Shown here: in pieces, positions 1 to 10,468 of the stretch
How positions within the stretch are numbered: the stretch's first letter is position 1
How the letters are laid out: every line of letters begins with the position of its first letter
Source: Margaritispora aquatica
Lineage: Eukaryota; Ascomycota; Leotiomycetes; Helotiales; Discinellaceae
Assembly (NCBI GenBank): GCA_007644065.1
Contig: VJWN01000016.1
Location: forward strand, 419,207 to 483,206
DNA length: 64,000 nt
Reading direction: 5' to 3'
The notes under the pieces: generated by a model
Told to the model about the DNA's origin: nothing
Databases searched by the model: none
The model's input: only the letters and a program-made list of their open reading frames with translations
Position numbers and translations under genes: made by a program

Positions 1-820
1 TCGTTTGCAAAAAATCTAGGCAAACATACGATTATTCGGCTCCTTATAACACTGCCTGAATTGAATTGAAACAGCTGGCGTCTCTATTGAATTTTCTCCA
101 TCCCATATCTTTTACCGATATGAGCCACAAGTGCGTTGTCGAGCTCCCAAAGATCTATAGCCCCACAACGTACGATGAAGTCTGGTAGGTAAGTAGGTAA
201 CTTACTTGAGCGCAGTAGAATAGCTTGAGATATGTGTGTGCAATCAAATATAGAGAGAGCTGGGGAGAAGTAAAACCTGTGACATGGTCATGCTCTTTTA
301 TCCCTCACAAAGGCTCACGGAGGATGTTCCGTCAGAACCCGCATCGAACATGAAGAAAATATAACTTGCACAAAGAGGCTGAAATCGAACTTCCATTGGG
401 TCAGGGTATCATATATCGGCTGTCTTCTTCCATGCGAACCAAATGTAGACCCAGGTTTGGCCAAGAAGGAGGACACTTGCGGCTCAAGCCTTATCGACGG
501 CTTCTCTGTTATGAAAGTTGTAGCATTTCAATCCTTACTCCTCGTTCGTCCTCAAACTGGAATGACTCGAGAGATCTTGATCTCAATTAACATCGTTGGG
601 ATGCAAGGTGCGATGTTTTAAGCACTAGCTCTATCCAATGCTTAAGACACGGCTCGTCAGAGAAGACATTGACAATGCGGTAGCAGAAAGACTTGGCCAG
701 ATTACTCAAGATATGCCCAAGCACCCATACAAGTTAATCTTGTGACGATGTCAGCAGGATTTGATGTGCAATATATGAGCGTCGCAGCTTTTGAGATTCA
801 TTCACAAGAGGTATTTTGCA
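1..820. other. Intergenic, no gene seen
   Basis: This stretch lies 3' of the Zn2Cys6 regulator. The only open frame of note (366-590, 74 codons) has low-complexity composition and resembles no family I know. Near 184-203 there is a TAGGTAAGTAGGTAA-type stretch related to the AGGTA motif found at other places in the window. Confidence 0.6.
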
Positions 821-3431
821 TCATGAGATTAAAACCTTAAAACCATTTCTTGTAAGGGCCTCCACGTCCAATACTGGCCTGCCTTGTAATGGAAACGGCC
901 AGAACAGTGGATTTTCCGAAATCTTAGCAGGCCCTATGCCATCGCTCATGTCTGCACTAGTGATATTTGGGCAAAAGAAGTTCGAGGACGTGGCTATTGG
1001 GCGGCATAGCGTCTTGTAATCGACCGAACCCTCATGTTCTTCAAGTTTGATATCGATATTCCAGCGATCGATCAAGAAGTAAAGGATATCTAGAGCTCGG
1101 TTTGCAAATCGGTGGCAGCTGGTCATCTCTTTTAGATCGTTGATGCCTTGACGCAGGTTTTCAGCACCACCTCTCGAGTTACCGTGTCTGACGATGTGCG
1201 CAATGCTTGATGTCAAAACAAAATATGGAACAAATGAGGGAGTCCTCTTCAAAGTGTAAAGTTGAGAGTAGGACTTAACAAGCGATGATATAGCATCGGC
1301 TGCTTGGCCGCAAACATCACGAGGTGAGACCTGAGAGCCTATGAGCTCTAATCTGATGAAAGGGCGAAACAAAAGTAAGATAGCAAAGTGGTAGTACATA
1401 CTGCGTTAGACTTAGTATTTTCAAAAGAACGGTAATGGACTGGAACCCACTGTGCGAAAAGAACTGCTGGAGTGAAGTTGTGACCAAGTCGAAGGGCTGA
1501 AGGTATATTATCATACCACTGCAAATACTCGTGGTAACATGAGAGTAGACCTGTTGCCGAAACTCCAGTGCCTGGCGCATAGAGTGTATACAAAGACTTG
1601 TGCACAAACTCGGAGAGTTCACAAAACGTCTTGTATACACTCCGAACATTAGAAGGTTGAGTACAGCTAATTTCAAGGGGTGCTCCTAGATGCATATCAG
1701 ATTTATCGGTCTAAATCAGGAACCAGAGAGCTCACCATCATCTGTATATGGAATCCATGGCGAAGCTTCAATGTGGTCAACTATTTGAGGTTTCGTGATC
1801 ACATTTAACTTTCTCGAGAAATGGGGGAGTCGGCCAATACTAAGTGATAAAGCTCTGAAGACTAATTAGACACAACGACTCGACACGAGAAGTCATATAC
1901 ATACTGATCAAGTGAGAAAGCACCCCAGAATGTGGCTGCGCGAACAGCGTGCTCAATTTCGTCTTGCTCGCCATCCCCATCGAGGTCCTCATTTCGATGA
2001 AGTCCCATTTCTAATGCCAAGGAGATTGACTGTCCGGAGTAGTATATGCTCTCGCTTGATCTGCCGCAACTGGCTTCCCGAATTGACATCAGACCTAATG
2101 CTTGCACAGTGGTCAGAACGTGGTGATCGTCTTGTGCATGTAGAAGTCGTAATGCTTCAGCGAAAAAGTGGTCTCCAGCAGTCGCAGCATCTTGCGGATC
2201 CGCTCGAGCACGAGGTTGGTCGGAGAATCTGCAGCCGAGAGCCAGCAGTGCGTTGACTAGTAGAGATGAACATCTAAGCGATCTACCATATCGAAAATCA
2301 TCGAGAAAGTGCTCCTTCGACAAAGAAGCAAATGTCGGGTACCTACGAGTGCATCAGCAAGCCATGCTAGTAAGGATACTATAACTCGACATCTGAAGTG
2401 TGCCGCGAAAATGCACTATTTGAAAGATAATTTAATAAAAGATAGAAATTTCAAAAATATAAAAAATCTCCGCTGCTCTAGAATCTTGATTCGAAGGACA
2501 GAAATTTATCACTCACTCCCAGCAAAAATATAATGCCATGAGGTGTTCGACGAATGCGCCGTCGGTTGTTACTGATGTCCAAGACTGATTATAATTTGGG
2601 TGATATACATCGGAGCGTTCCTCCTGTCCAAACGTTGACCCTAGAATTGTCTCTTGTCCCTTAATCCTTGCCCGAGTCGTAGTGCTATCCGGGGTAGAGT
2701 CGGAAACTGAATTGCGATGCCATGTCCCGACTAGTGGGAATGATGGACCGGCTCGAGAATCTGAGGATGCATCAGGATCCCAATTCATGGCATCGTCTTG
2801 CGAGCCGCCGTCAGCCATTCCTCGAAATAGTGGATCACCAGTCGCCCAGAAACTAGTTTGATTCTGATCTTGATCTTTGGAAGCAGTGCCTTCATTTTCA
2901 CTACTGAACAGCCAACCTGAAGCGACCACATCCAAAGCAGGCTTTAAGGCATTTCCGATAGCTTGGCGTGCATTGCTGTGAGGAATGGACGTCATCATGC
3001 TACTTGTGCTTCCTGTCCTTTGTGACTGATGGCCACCATCACTCTCAATATTTTCCGAAATCCTTTCCAGTTTTTCTCCACCTCTTAATTGCTCAAGGAT
3101 TTGATCGGGGTTATTCGAAGAGGTTAAAGCGGACAGAATACGCTGAGATCTTTGCTGTTCTTGTCGAAGATTCTCAATCTCCAGGCGCATATTTTCTTTC
3201 GATTGTCGCACAGGAATCTCGTAATTACAATCAGAGGATGTGCTTCGACATCTGCCACAAGGAGTCTCGCCATCACACTGAGGAAATTTCGTCAGTCTGG
3301 TACGGGATACTGGGGAAGGATGGTATATCGACCTTAGCTCGTTTTTTCCTGCATTCTGTGCAAGCATTTGGGGTCACGATTCCGATACCTCGACGCCTCT
3401 TTGCATTGGCCGCAGCCTCCTTGGATTCCAT
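821..3431 (-). CDS. Zn2Cys6 transcription factor with fungal_trans domain (NirA-like)
   Basis: This is a predicted nuclear DNA-binding regulator of 743 aa in six exons: 3431-3333, 3277-2517, 2342-1905, 1854-1736, 1685-1451 and 1400-821. All introns are GT-AG and the joined exons total 2232 nt in frame. Exon 1 gives a basic N-terminus and the first half of the binuclear cluster. The spliced cluster has Cys 24, 27, 34, 40, 43 and 50 (CTECRKKRAK then CDGETPCGRC). A short coiled coil follows (about residues 66-85), then an acidic, Ser/Asp-rich linker. The middle-homology domain starts near YFCWEYPTFASL and includes the RYGRSLRCSSLLVNALLALG block; RRTPSFVPYFVLTSSI lies in the last exon. Family knowledge places such proteins with the nitrate-regulator NirA-like group, but the target pathway cannot be read from sequence. 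The exon 5/6 junction was chosen because it restores FAHMYYHFAILLLFRPF, which matches the family. Confidence 0.9.
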
Positions 3432-4348
3432 TTAATAATGGTAGAACAAAGATTCGGGTACTCGCAGATCAGGAGAGTACGAAGCTGTCCAGCATGTTCT
3501 GGAATTCCGAGAAAAGATTTGATGTTTGAGTCACACAATAGAATGTGGGATGTTGATGACTTTTGGTTCTATTGGAGTTCTCGACAGACGATGGGCAGGA
3601 TGCAATATGACGCAATCCAAGGGTCCAAGGATCGACAAGTATAAATATTGACTGCAGTTCCTGAATTGAGGCTTATTGGTATGCTTCATAGTTGTCCAAG
3701 AAGCAGCATTGATTTGTTTCCAAGAAGATAGTAACGGGAGGTAAAAAGTCGACGAACAAAGCTTCGATTAAGCTTGGGGCTAGGCTTTAGCCCAAGTCCA
3801 CAGTTGGACCCCGAGCTGGAGAAACTAGTGTAATTCATGACTTGTAGAATTAAGATAGTCGTAGGGAGGGATTAGTCTCGTGGTTCACGACTCGGGAGTT
3901 CTTATATCTATACCCACAAATCTTTGAGCGTAATTAGATGAGTTTTAATGGTGTTTAAGCTCTAAGCTATTGGAGTAAAGTGTCAATTGTTTTCTCCAAA
4001 AGAACACCCGCAATGAAGTTAACGTCTGCGGGCGATGAACGGAAGAATGGTTGGCATCTCACGTCAAGTTTGTTGTTTCCAACAAGGGAAGTTGTCCTTG
4101 ATGGCAAAACGTCAATTCCCATCTTCAAATTCATACTTATCTTCGATTCCCATATGGCGGAGACTATTCCGTCCCCGTCCCAAGTGCGGGACGGAAAATG
4201 GCTTGGACGATCACGTGTCAAGTTCCATTGTCTTGCCCCCATTCATGACAAGCATGAAGCGAGAGTGATTGTCAATTATGACTTGACATTTTATACAGCA
4301 TTTCCTCCAATAGCTTTTGAAGTCTGATTCACAGATATTATTGCAAAC
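3432..4348. other. Divergent promoter region, no gene seen
   Basis: This spacer separates the regulator (leftward) from the hydrolase-like gene (rightward) and must carry both promoters. Open frames at 3980-4327 (+) and 3967-4242 (-) overlap one another and match no family I recognise. Confidence 0.6.
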
Positions 4349-6009
4349 ATGGGCGATGTGAACCCTGCTTCAACTCTCCATCTTTCAAAGAAACCTTTTA
4401 GTCTTGGAAGCAATGTCAATATCCAAACCCCGCTTTCACGACGAGGTATAGGACCTGGCCTTTTGATACTTTTACCAAGCGGTTATGAACCTTCCAGCCC
4501 GGGAGTTGCAAAAAAGACCCTTGATCCCGAGCCGATACAAAAATGGGCTGAAGAAGGATTCGCAGTTGTTCAGGTGAAAGTGACTGATGCTGCAGTGGCA
4601 AAAGAGGATTGTATGGTTGGGATAAAAGCATTGAAGCAGCTATCAGAATGTGCTACATTCGCAAATATTGGTGTGATAGGTGAGATCTTCCAAACTGCCT
4701 TTCAGAGTTAAATAATCCAACTCCTTGTCAAGTAAGCAATGTCATGCAATATGTAATACCTCCGGGCTGCATAGGATGAATGGAGTTTCAGACAGGCGGG
4801 CAATCTAGATCGTAGACATATCGATTGATGGCAAACGCTAACACAAGTTAGTGTACGACCTCGATTCCGAACAGAAAGATTTCGATGTTTTAGGTCTCTA
4901 CCAATTCCTCGCTAGCATCCCAGAAGTCGTAGCCATCACAGCCTTCACCACCCAATCTATCACTACTTCCAGCAAACCTCTCATGATCCACACCACCACA
5001 ACACCTAGCACATCTCAAGCTACTACCACCACTCACATATACGCTACTGTCTCCTCGCTCTTTTTCATCTACCCAGGCCATCCAGACTATGCAGCCGGTC
5101 CAGCAAGTCTTGCGCACACTCGAACACTCCAATTCCTCAAGCAATACCTCAATGGTCCTTTCTTCAACCTCGAAGCAATCTGGGACGAACATTGCGCATA
5201 TGAGTTCGGGGAGAGAAGCGTAGAGAACACCATGGCAACAATGGTTGAGGAGCCTTACGTAAATCATGTGCCCACTGTACGTTATTCACCCTTCGCTTAC
5301 CTCTTCTCGCTTATATTCTATTTTCCTCTCATGTTTACTCACTTCACCGATTATGTATTCCTCCATCAATCTTTCCATGATTTTCTCCAAGACTTGCAAT
5401 TCTGCAATTATGAAAGCTAATGTCTGAAAATTTAGATGACAGGCGGGATTGGTCGCGCAGCACTAACAGCCTTCTACCGCAACCACTTCATCTTCAGCAA
5501 TCCAGCTGACACAGCCCTCGAGCTCATCAGTCGCACCGTCGGTGTTGATCGTGTGATAGATGAGTTCATATTCTGCTTTACCCATGACAAAGTGATAGAC
5601 TGGCTGTACGTTTCTTTCTACCACTCCCATCTCCATCCCAATCATTTGTCCACTGCTCTCCAACCAAATCCACACTAACACCCTCTTCCCCAGCATCCCA
5701 GGAATCCCTCCGACGCACCTCCCAGTGCGTATCCCCTTCACCTCCGTCGTCAATATCCGTGGCGACCGCCTCTACCACGAGCACATAGCCTGGGACCAAT
5801 CCTCCATCCTGCGCCAGCTGGGCCTCCTGCCAACCTACCTGCCATATCCTTACCCGCTCCCGGATGGAAGACTTCCCGCCAAGGGCAAGAGATTCGAATA
5901 CCGCGTCCCGACTGCCGGCGTGGAAACGGCGCAGAAGATGGTCGATGAGAATTCGGTGGTTAGTAATGCGATGCTAGGGTGGGAGGTGAGGGAGGTGGAT
6001 AATGTTTGA
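4349..6009 (+). CDS. Degenerate dienelactone hydrolase-like / NTF2 (SnoaL)-like fusion
   Basis: The gene has four exons: 4349-4679, 4852-5276, 5436-5605 and 5694-6009, encoding 413 aa. The ATG sits in a good context (AAACATGG). Residues 1 to about 190 resemble the alpha/beta hydrolase fold of fungal dienelactone-hydrolase-like proteins: LLILLPSGYEPSS, a helix with KWAEEGFAVVQVKV, and IGVIVYDLD at the position of the nucleophile elbow. No Cys or Ser nucleophile elbow (G-x-C/S-x-G) is seen there. A Thr/Ser-rich segment (about residues 130-155) interrupts the fold. From about residue 190 the protein looks like an NTF2/SnoaL cone (WDEHCAYEFGERS, EEPYVNHVPTMTGG, IDEFIFCFTHDKVIDWLIPG, YHEHIAWDQ), ending in a Pro-rich tail. 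This pairing is known among uncharacterised fungal proteins. The substrate is unknown and the N-terminal half may not be catalytic. Confidence 0.8.
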
Positions 6010-6500
6010 GTTTCATGTGGAGGGGAGAAACGAGAAATGAGAGATGGAGGCGGGCAGTTGTATATATTGTCTATGAATTGTTTGTATTTAAGGTTAAGTC
6101 CGAGGCAAGCGATGTTGCTTCTATTTTTATTGGTAATTGTATTGAGTTCAAGGGTATAAGTACCGAGCTGAACCGAGCTGAACAACTCCCCTCCTCTCCA
6201 AAGACATCCATGCTATGTTTGCGAAAGCCTAGGAAGTGTAGGAAACAAAGTAGGTTCTAGTTTTATAACAAGAAATGGCATTATGTGGCTTTAAACCGTG
6301 GAATTCGCTTGAAATAATCCCTATGTGGAACACTCAAAGCATAATGACTACCCGCATCTAGAAAGTTACGACAAAAGGGTAAACCAAACGCCCAAAGTTT
6401 TTACTATTGTCAACAGCGAAGAATAGCTGCAGACCTTGAAGAGCCGAGCCGAAGCAAAGACCGTGAGATTTCGGCATTTCTCCACAAAAACTCACTATCG

Positions 6501-6728
6501 CTAGTCCCAAACAGGAAATTCGTATCCAGCTACCATCTCAACCCACCGGCTCACCCTCCAAAAGCCCTCACTCAAAGTCCCAAATATGATTGATTGACTG
6601 ATTTGACTCGTCCCTTGGAAATGGATGACAAAATCACGACGTGGTCGGTGTTCCCAAACTCCGATATGAGACGACAAATGCTGATGTACTTTTTGCAAAT
6701 CAGAGTTGCTGGGATGGATGTGGCACAT
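6501..6728 (-). CDS. Possible small hypothetical protein (75 aa)
   Basis: This ATG-initiated ORF encodes 75 aa with no low complexity, no signal peptide and no recognised domain. It runs away from the esterase gene, and a TATATATAA stretch 41 bases upstream is palindromic enough to serve either direction. No splice partner was found. It may be a chance ORF. Expression data or conservation in a relative would decide. Confidence 0.25.
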   Translation of the reverse strand: MCHIHPSNSDLQKVHQHLSSHIGVWEHRPRRDFVIHFQGTSQISQSIIFGTLSEGFWRVSRWVEMVAGYEFPVWD

Positions 6729-6768
6729 TATGGTACTTAGTCGGGAGATGATTGAGGTACTGGATGGT

Positions 6769-6777
6769 TATATATAA
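6769..6777 (+). promoter_or_regulatory. TATA box (TATATATAA) of the esterase gene
   Basis: The motif lies 133 bases before the ATG at 6910, in the normal range for fungal core promoters. It is also readable on the other strand, toward the small ORF at 6501-6728. Confidence 0.5.
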
Positions 6778-6909
6778 GAAAGCAAGTCCGTTACAGTGAC
6801 GCGACAACACAAACATAAGGACAACACACAGGAAAACCACTGCTGCGCCACTTCACTAGCAGGAACCACGAACCTCACTCAACCTGACATCAAATTGAAA
6901 TAAGACAAG

Positions 6910-7979
6910 ATGGGTAAATTCGATAACTACGAGATCTTGTCTACAAACTATAAAGTCGTTTCTGGTACTGGAATTGAGGTTGATATCATCCTCCCCAAGA
7001 AAATAGAGGCTGGTAAATGTCCTGTTGTTGTTCGCTTTCATGGCGGTGGATGGGTGAGCTGCTTTTGCCTTCTTGTCATCATCCTCTCCTCTACCACCTC
7101 CAAATTTCATCGCTGAACTAAGAATTAACCATCATGCACCTCACAGGTCACCGGCTCCAGCCTGTATGAACCATGGTTTGCACCCTGGATTCTGGACCTC
7201 GCCACAGACCACAATGCCATCATTGTCTCTCCAAACTATAGATTACTCCCCGAGTCGACCGGTCTCGACATGATGTCTGATCTTGACTCTGTCTGGGAAT
7301 GGATGCATGACTCGACAGGTCTTGCAGCGTTGCTAAAGATGTCAAAGTACAATGGTGTGGAAGCTGATCTCGGACGCATCATCACTACTGGTGATAGCGC
7401 AGGTATGTTCCACTATCTCGAGGACCAGAGTGCGCAAGTGCTGATTTGAAATCAGGAGGATACTTGAGTATCCAATTCGCCCTCTCTCACTCATCTGAGA
7501 TACGTGCATGCTCCGCCACATACCCAGGCATCGACTTTGCGTCCGCTCCATTCGCCGTTCCGAGCCCAACACCCACTCCGCTACCAGCTGATTTCGTTGA
7601 GAAGCACGTCGCCGCGACGCCCGCAGGGCAGATCGCTACTTCGGATCTCGAACTCGCCCGCTTTCCGCTTATCTTTGCGATGATGCAGCATGGGACGTTC
7701 AGATCATACATGGGCTTTGACCCCGTTCTGTATTCCTTTGATAGAATTAAGAACGGAAAGAAATTACCGCCACTGTTTGTGATTCATGGAAAGCAGGATA
7801 TGATTGCGCCCCCTGGAGGAAGTGAGAGACTTGTTGACTTGGTGAAGAAGATGAATCCGGACTTGAAGGTCCACTTTGAGTTGACAGATGGCGAACATGG
7901 TCTGGATGTTGAGTGGGATAGGAAGCATGAGTCGTTGAAGAAAGGGCTGGAGCTATTGGTTGGTGAGTGGTTGAAGTGA
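6910..7979 (+). CDS. Alpha/beta hydrolase fold-3 (HSL-type) esterase/lipase
   Basis: This is a probable cytosolic carboxylester hydrolase of 307 aa in three exons: 6910-7053, 7147-7402 and 7456-7979. The oxyanion motif HGGGW (residues 44-48) ends exon 1. The nucleophile elbow GDSAG (Ser132) is split by the second intron. The acid Asp248 lies in HGKQDMIAP and His281 in DGEHGLD, giving a complete catalytic triad. NYRLLPES matches the family block between oxyanion motif and elbow. No signal peptide or membrane segment is seen. The family includes acetyl-hydrolases and arylesterases, so the substrate is open. It follows the hydrolase-like fusion gene in the same direction, but a 900-base spacer with its own TATA box separates them. 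Confidence 0.92.
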
Positions 7980-8081
7980 TGTATGCCGTGGTTTTGGGAG
8001 TATAAAAAGGATAAGAATTGAGTCGAACACATTAGACTGTCGTCTCATCAGAGTCGAGAGTAGAGACGAGCTAGCCCTAAG

Positions 8082-8804
8082 CTAGAAAGAGGTTTGGCTA
8101 CGCAAAAAGCTCGTGACTTGTGAGGTTTCTCCCGTGAGAGTATACGAGTCGCCATTTTCCGTGTGGTAAATAAATTTTCCATGTGGAAGACGTCGTATGT
8201 GTGTGGGTAAGAAGCGAATGTGTAACCTGAGTAGACTCAATGATCGTATACGATCAGGAGTACGAGCTCGCCCCTTGAACGTAACAGCTATCCTACTCTC
8301 CGGTTCTTGCATAGCCAGAAGTGTGGTGAGAGGCTTGAGGAAATCGGCAATCTCATATTCGAGGCTTCGAATGTTTTTCAAAGTCGGGACATCGAAGTTC
8401 AATTTCCCCGAAGGAGCAAAGGCGGTCCGATGAGGCTGTCTTTTTATGTTGTTTAATTTAAAACTGAATTGATCGTTTGAGAGGTTGATGTATACCCCGC
8501 GGGTGAAGTCACCATTGTTTTCGTGGCATAGCGTGTAGTATTTGAGTCCTTCGAAGCGAGATTCCCGACAGACGAGCAGGATTGAAGGAGCAGGGTAGCT
8601 AAGCTCGCGATGGATAAACTCGGAAGATACCCATTGCAAGTGAAATGTAGAAGGTTCAGTGTGTGCAAAAAGCTTCCAAATTTTGATACGGATTTCAGCA
8701 GGAAGTTCTTGAAACCTGCCAAATGTGCAAATGACAGTCTCCTCGTGTGGGACCACCAATGGCTGATCTGAAAGCAGACTTGGTGCTTTTTCGCTTGGAG
8801 ACAT
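8082..8804 (-). CDS. 2EXR domain protein (F-box-like fungal family)
   Basis: The ORF encodes 240 aa from the ATG at 8804; in-frame sequence continues upstream only to a GTG, so 8804 is the first usable start unless a 5' exon exists. Near residue 28 comes FQELPAEIRIKIWKLFA, the hallmark of the 2EXR family (pfam20150), followed by the usual SILLVCRESRFEGLKYYTL block. These proteins are very numerous in Pezizomycotina and their role is unknown; the first helix resembles an F-box. No catalytic motif is visible. It converges on the esterase gene, leaving about 100 bases between the two stops. Confidence 0.8.
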   Translation of the reverse strand: MSPSEKAPSLLSDQPLVVPHEETVICTFGRFQELPAEIRIKIWKLFAHTEPSTFHLQWVSSEFIHRELSYPAPSILLVCRESRFEGLKYYTLCHENNGDFTRGVYINLSNDQFSFKLNNIKRQPHRTAFAPSGKLNFDVPTLKNIRSLEYEIADFLKPLTTLLAMQEPESRIAVTFKGRARTPDRIRSLSLLRLHIRFLPTHIRRLPHGKFIYHTENGDSYTLTGETSQVTSFLRSQTSF

Positions 8805-9130
8805 GCTGCTGTGAGTGCCCCAAATCACAACAGAATTTAATGACAGTGTTGTTCTCTGTGAAGGATATTATTCTACAATATTTGGAGAATGGGGGATTAG
8901 TAATTCATGTCAGACTGCAGTTGAAATAAGGTGGAGCTTGAGATATCCGGGTTTGGTTCTACCTCCGTGGATTCGGGCTCTCGCTTCTGCCCCCCTGACT
9001 TGTCATGGGGTCGCATTGGCGGGGCGCTTTAGTGACGTCGCTGGTGCCAGCATAATGTCCCAGCTGGAGATCTCGAGATAGCATCAATAAGTCTGCGAAC
9101 AGCAGGCAGGCAACCACCACAATAGACATT
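8805..9130. other. Divergent promoter spacer
   Basis: This spacer holds the promoters of the leftward 2EXR gene and the rightward phosphatase gene. Nothing else is recognisable. Confidence 0.5.
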
Positions 9131-10468
9131 ATGGCAGAAATAATGCGGCTAGGACTATTGAATGTTTACATGCTCACATTCAACTGTGGCACATCTTTGA
9201 TAAATGTCGACGATTTTGCCTCACAGCTTTTCTACGGCCTTTCAACCTCCAACCTCCCAGACCTCCTCGTCTTGTCTCTGCAGGAAATTGCACCAATACC
9301 ACACTCTCTCATCGGCGGATCGTTTCTAGTCCCTTATTTTGAGCGCTTCCACAATGCTGTACAGAACGCTTCTTCTAAGTTTGTTGGCACATCAGAAGGG
9401 GTCCCAGTTTACGAATCGATAATCGCTCGAAATTTGGGTATGACGGGCATCATGGTGTTTGCAAAGCATCCAGAAGCCATAAAAGATATAGAAGTCGGCG
9501 GTGTTGGTCTAGGACTGGCAGATATGGGAAATAAAGGCGCTATTGGGGTCCGATTCACATACGAAGCAAGCGATTCATCGACAGAATTGACATTCGTGGC
9601 TGCACACTTGGCTGCTGGAGAACAAGGACTGGAACGGAGAAACGAAGACTGGAAGAACATTGTGCGTGGAATGATATTTGCATCTAGAGCGAAAGGGGAC
9701 AAAAATGGAGCGACATCACTTTCGGGGGCAGAGCAACCTCTTCTTTCCATTTCACCTCGCGACGCGACTATATTCAAACCTACCTCCCATCTATTCTTCG
9801 GAGGCGATCTCAACTACAGAACCTCAAAGTTTTCTCCTGGGCCAGACGATCATAAAGAGATATTTCCACAACCACACCATGACGAATCCTCACCAAAGCA
9901 TTATTATGCCCTGTACGAACACGACCAATTAAATCAAGAAAGACAAGCAGGCAGAACACTTCAGGGCTTAACTGAGGCCGAAGTTACGTTTCCGCCAACA
10001 TATAAATACGATTTTGCAGAGCCATACCTTACACCAGATCATGATCTCAAGAGATGGCATTGGGCAACACATCGATGGCCATCTTGGTGCGATCGTATTC
10101 TCTACCTGGATATCCCCACATGGATGAAGAAACTGAGACCCGATGCCAAAATCACTATAAATAAATACTCAGCACATCCTCTGTTATCGACAACAGACCA
10201 CCGTGCTGTTTCCCTAGACTTCTCTGTGCCATTAATACCAATTCCAAGTCCTGCCGAAGACGAAGAAGGAGACGACCCAAGAATAAACCCGCCTTTCCAA
10301 GTCAATATTGATTGGAAAGCCAATAGAGAGCGTGCTAGAATGTTAGAGCTAGTTGCAGGATTTACAACGTACTTTACAAGCACAAAGGAGGGAATTGCTG
10401 TACTTGCAGCTATTGTGGCAGGAACCATTGGGGCCTATGTAGCCATCACGACGATACTGAAGTTCTGA
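9131..10468 (+). CDS. Inositol polyphosphate 5-phosphatase, tail-anchored (Inp54-type)
   Basis: This single-exon gene encodes 445 aa and should remove the 5-phosphate from PI(4,5)P2. The apurinic-endonuclease-like core shows NCGT near the N-terminus, LLVLSLQEIAPI (metal-binding Glu), FVAAHLAAGEQG, GGDLNYR (residues 224-230), FPPTYKYD, WPSWCDRILYLD (Cys320-Asp321-Arg322) and TTDHRAVSLDF (His357). A hydrophobic segment near residues 419-441 is followed by only a few residues, as expected for a C-terminal tail anchor. Yeast Inp54 has the same design and sits on the ER, so an ER-bound PI(4,5)P2 phosphatase is inferred. There is no SAC1 domain, which separates it from Inp51-53. Met5 is an alternative start; the first ATG is preferred. 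Confidence 0.9.
   Translation: MAEIMRLGLLNVYMLTFNCGTSLINVDDFASQLFYGLSTSNLPDLLVLSLQEIAPIPHSLIGGSFLVPYFERFHNAVQNASSKFVGTSEGVPVYESIIARNLGMTGIMVFAKHPEAIKDIEVGGVGLGLADMGNKGAIGVRFTYEASDSSTELTFVAAHLAAGEQGLERRNEDWKNIVRGMIFASRAKGDKNGATSLSGAEQPLLSISPRDATIFKPTSHLFFGGDLNYRTSKFSPGPDDHKEIFPQPHHDESSPKHYYALYEHDQLNQERQAGRTLQGLTEAEVTFPPTYKYDFAEPYLTPDHDLKRWHWATHRWPSWCDRILYLDIPTWMKKLRPDAKITINKYSAHPLLSTTDHRAVSLDFSVPLIPIPSPAEDEEGDDPRINPPFQVNIDWKANRERARMLELVAGFTTYFTSTKEGIAVLAAIVAGTIGAYVAITTILKF

Larger units (their letters stand above)
6010..6909. other. Intergenic spacer between two rightward hydrolase genes
   Basis: Apart from a doubtful 75-codon leftward ORF (6501-6728, listed separately) and a TATA box near 6769, I see nothing recognisable here. 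Confidence 0.5.

Noticed and set aside
3967..4327. Overlapping ORFs on both strands before the hydrolase-like fusion
   Set aside because: They overlap each other, have no domain or signal peptide, and lie where two promoters are needed.
8805..8828. Starting the 2EXR protein at 8828
   Set aside because: The codon there is GTG; the first ATG is at 8804.
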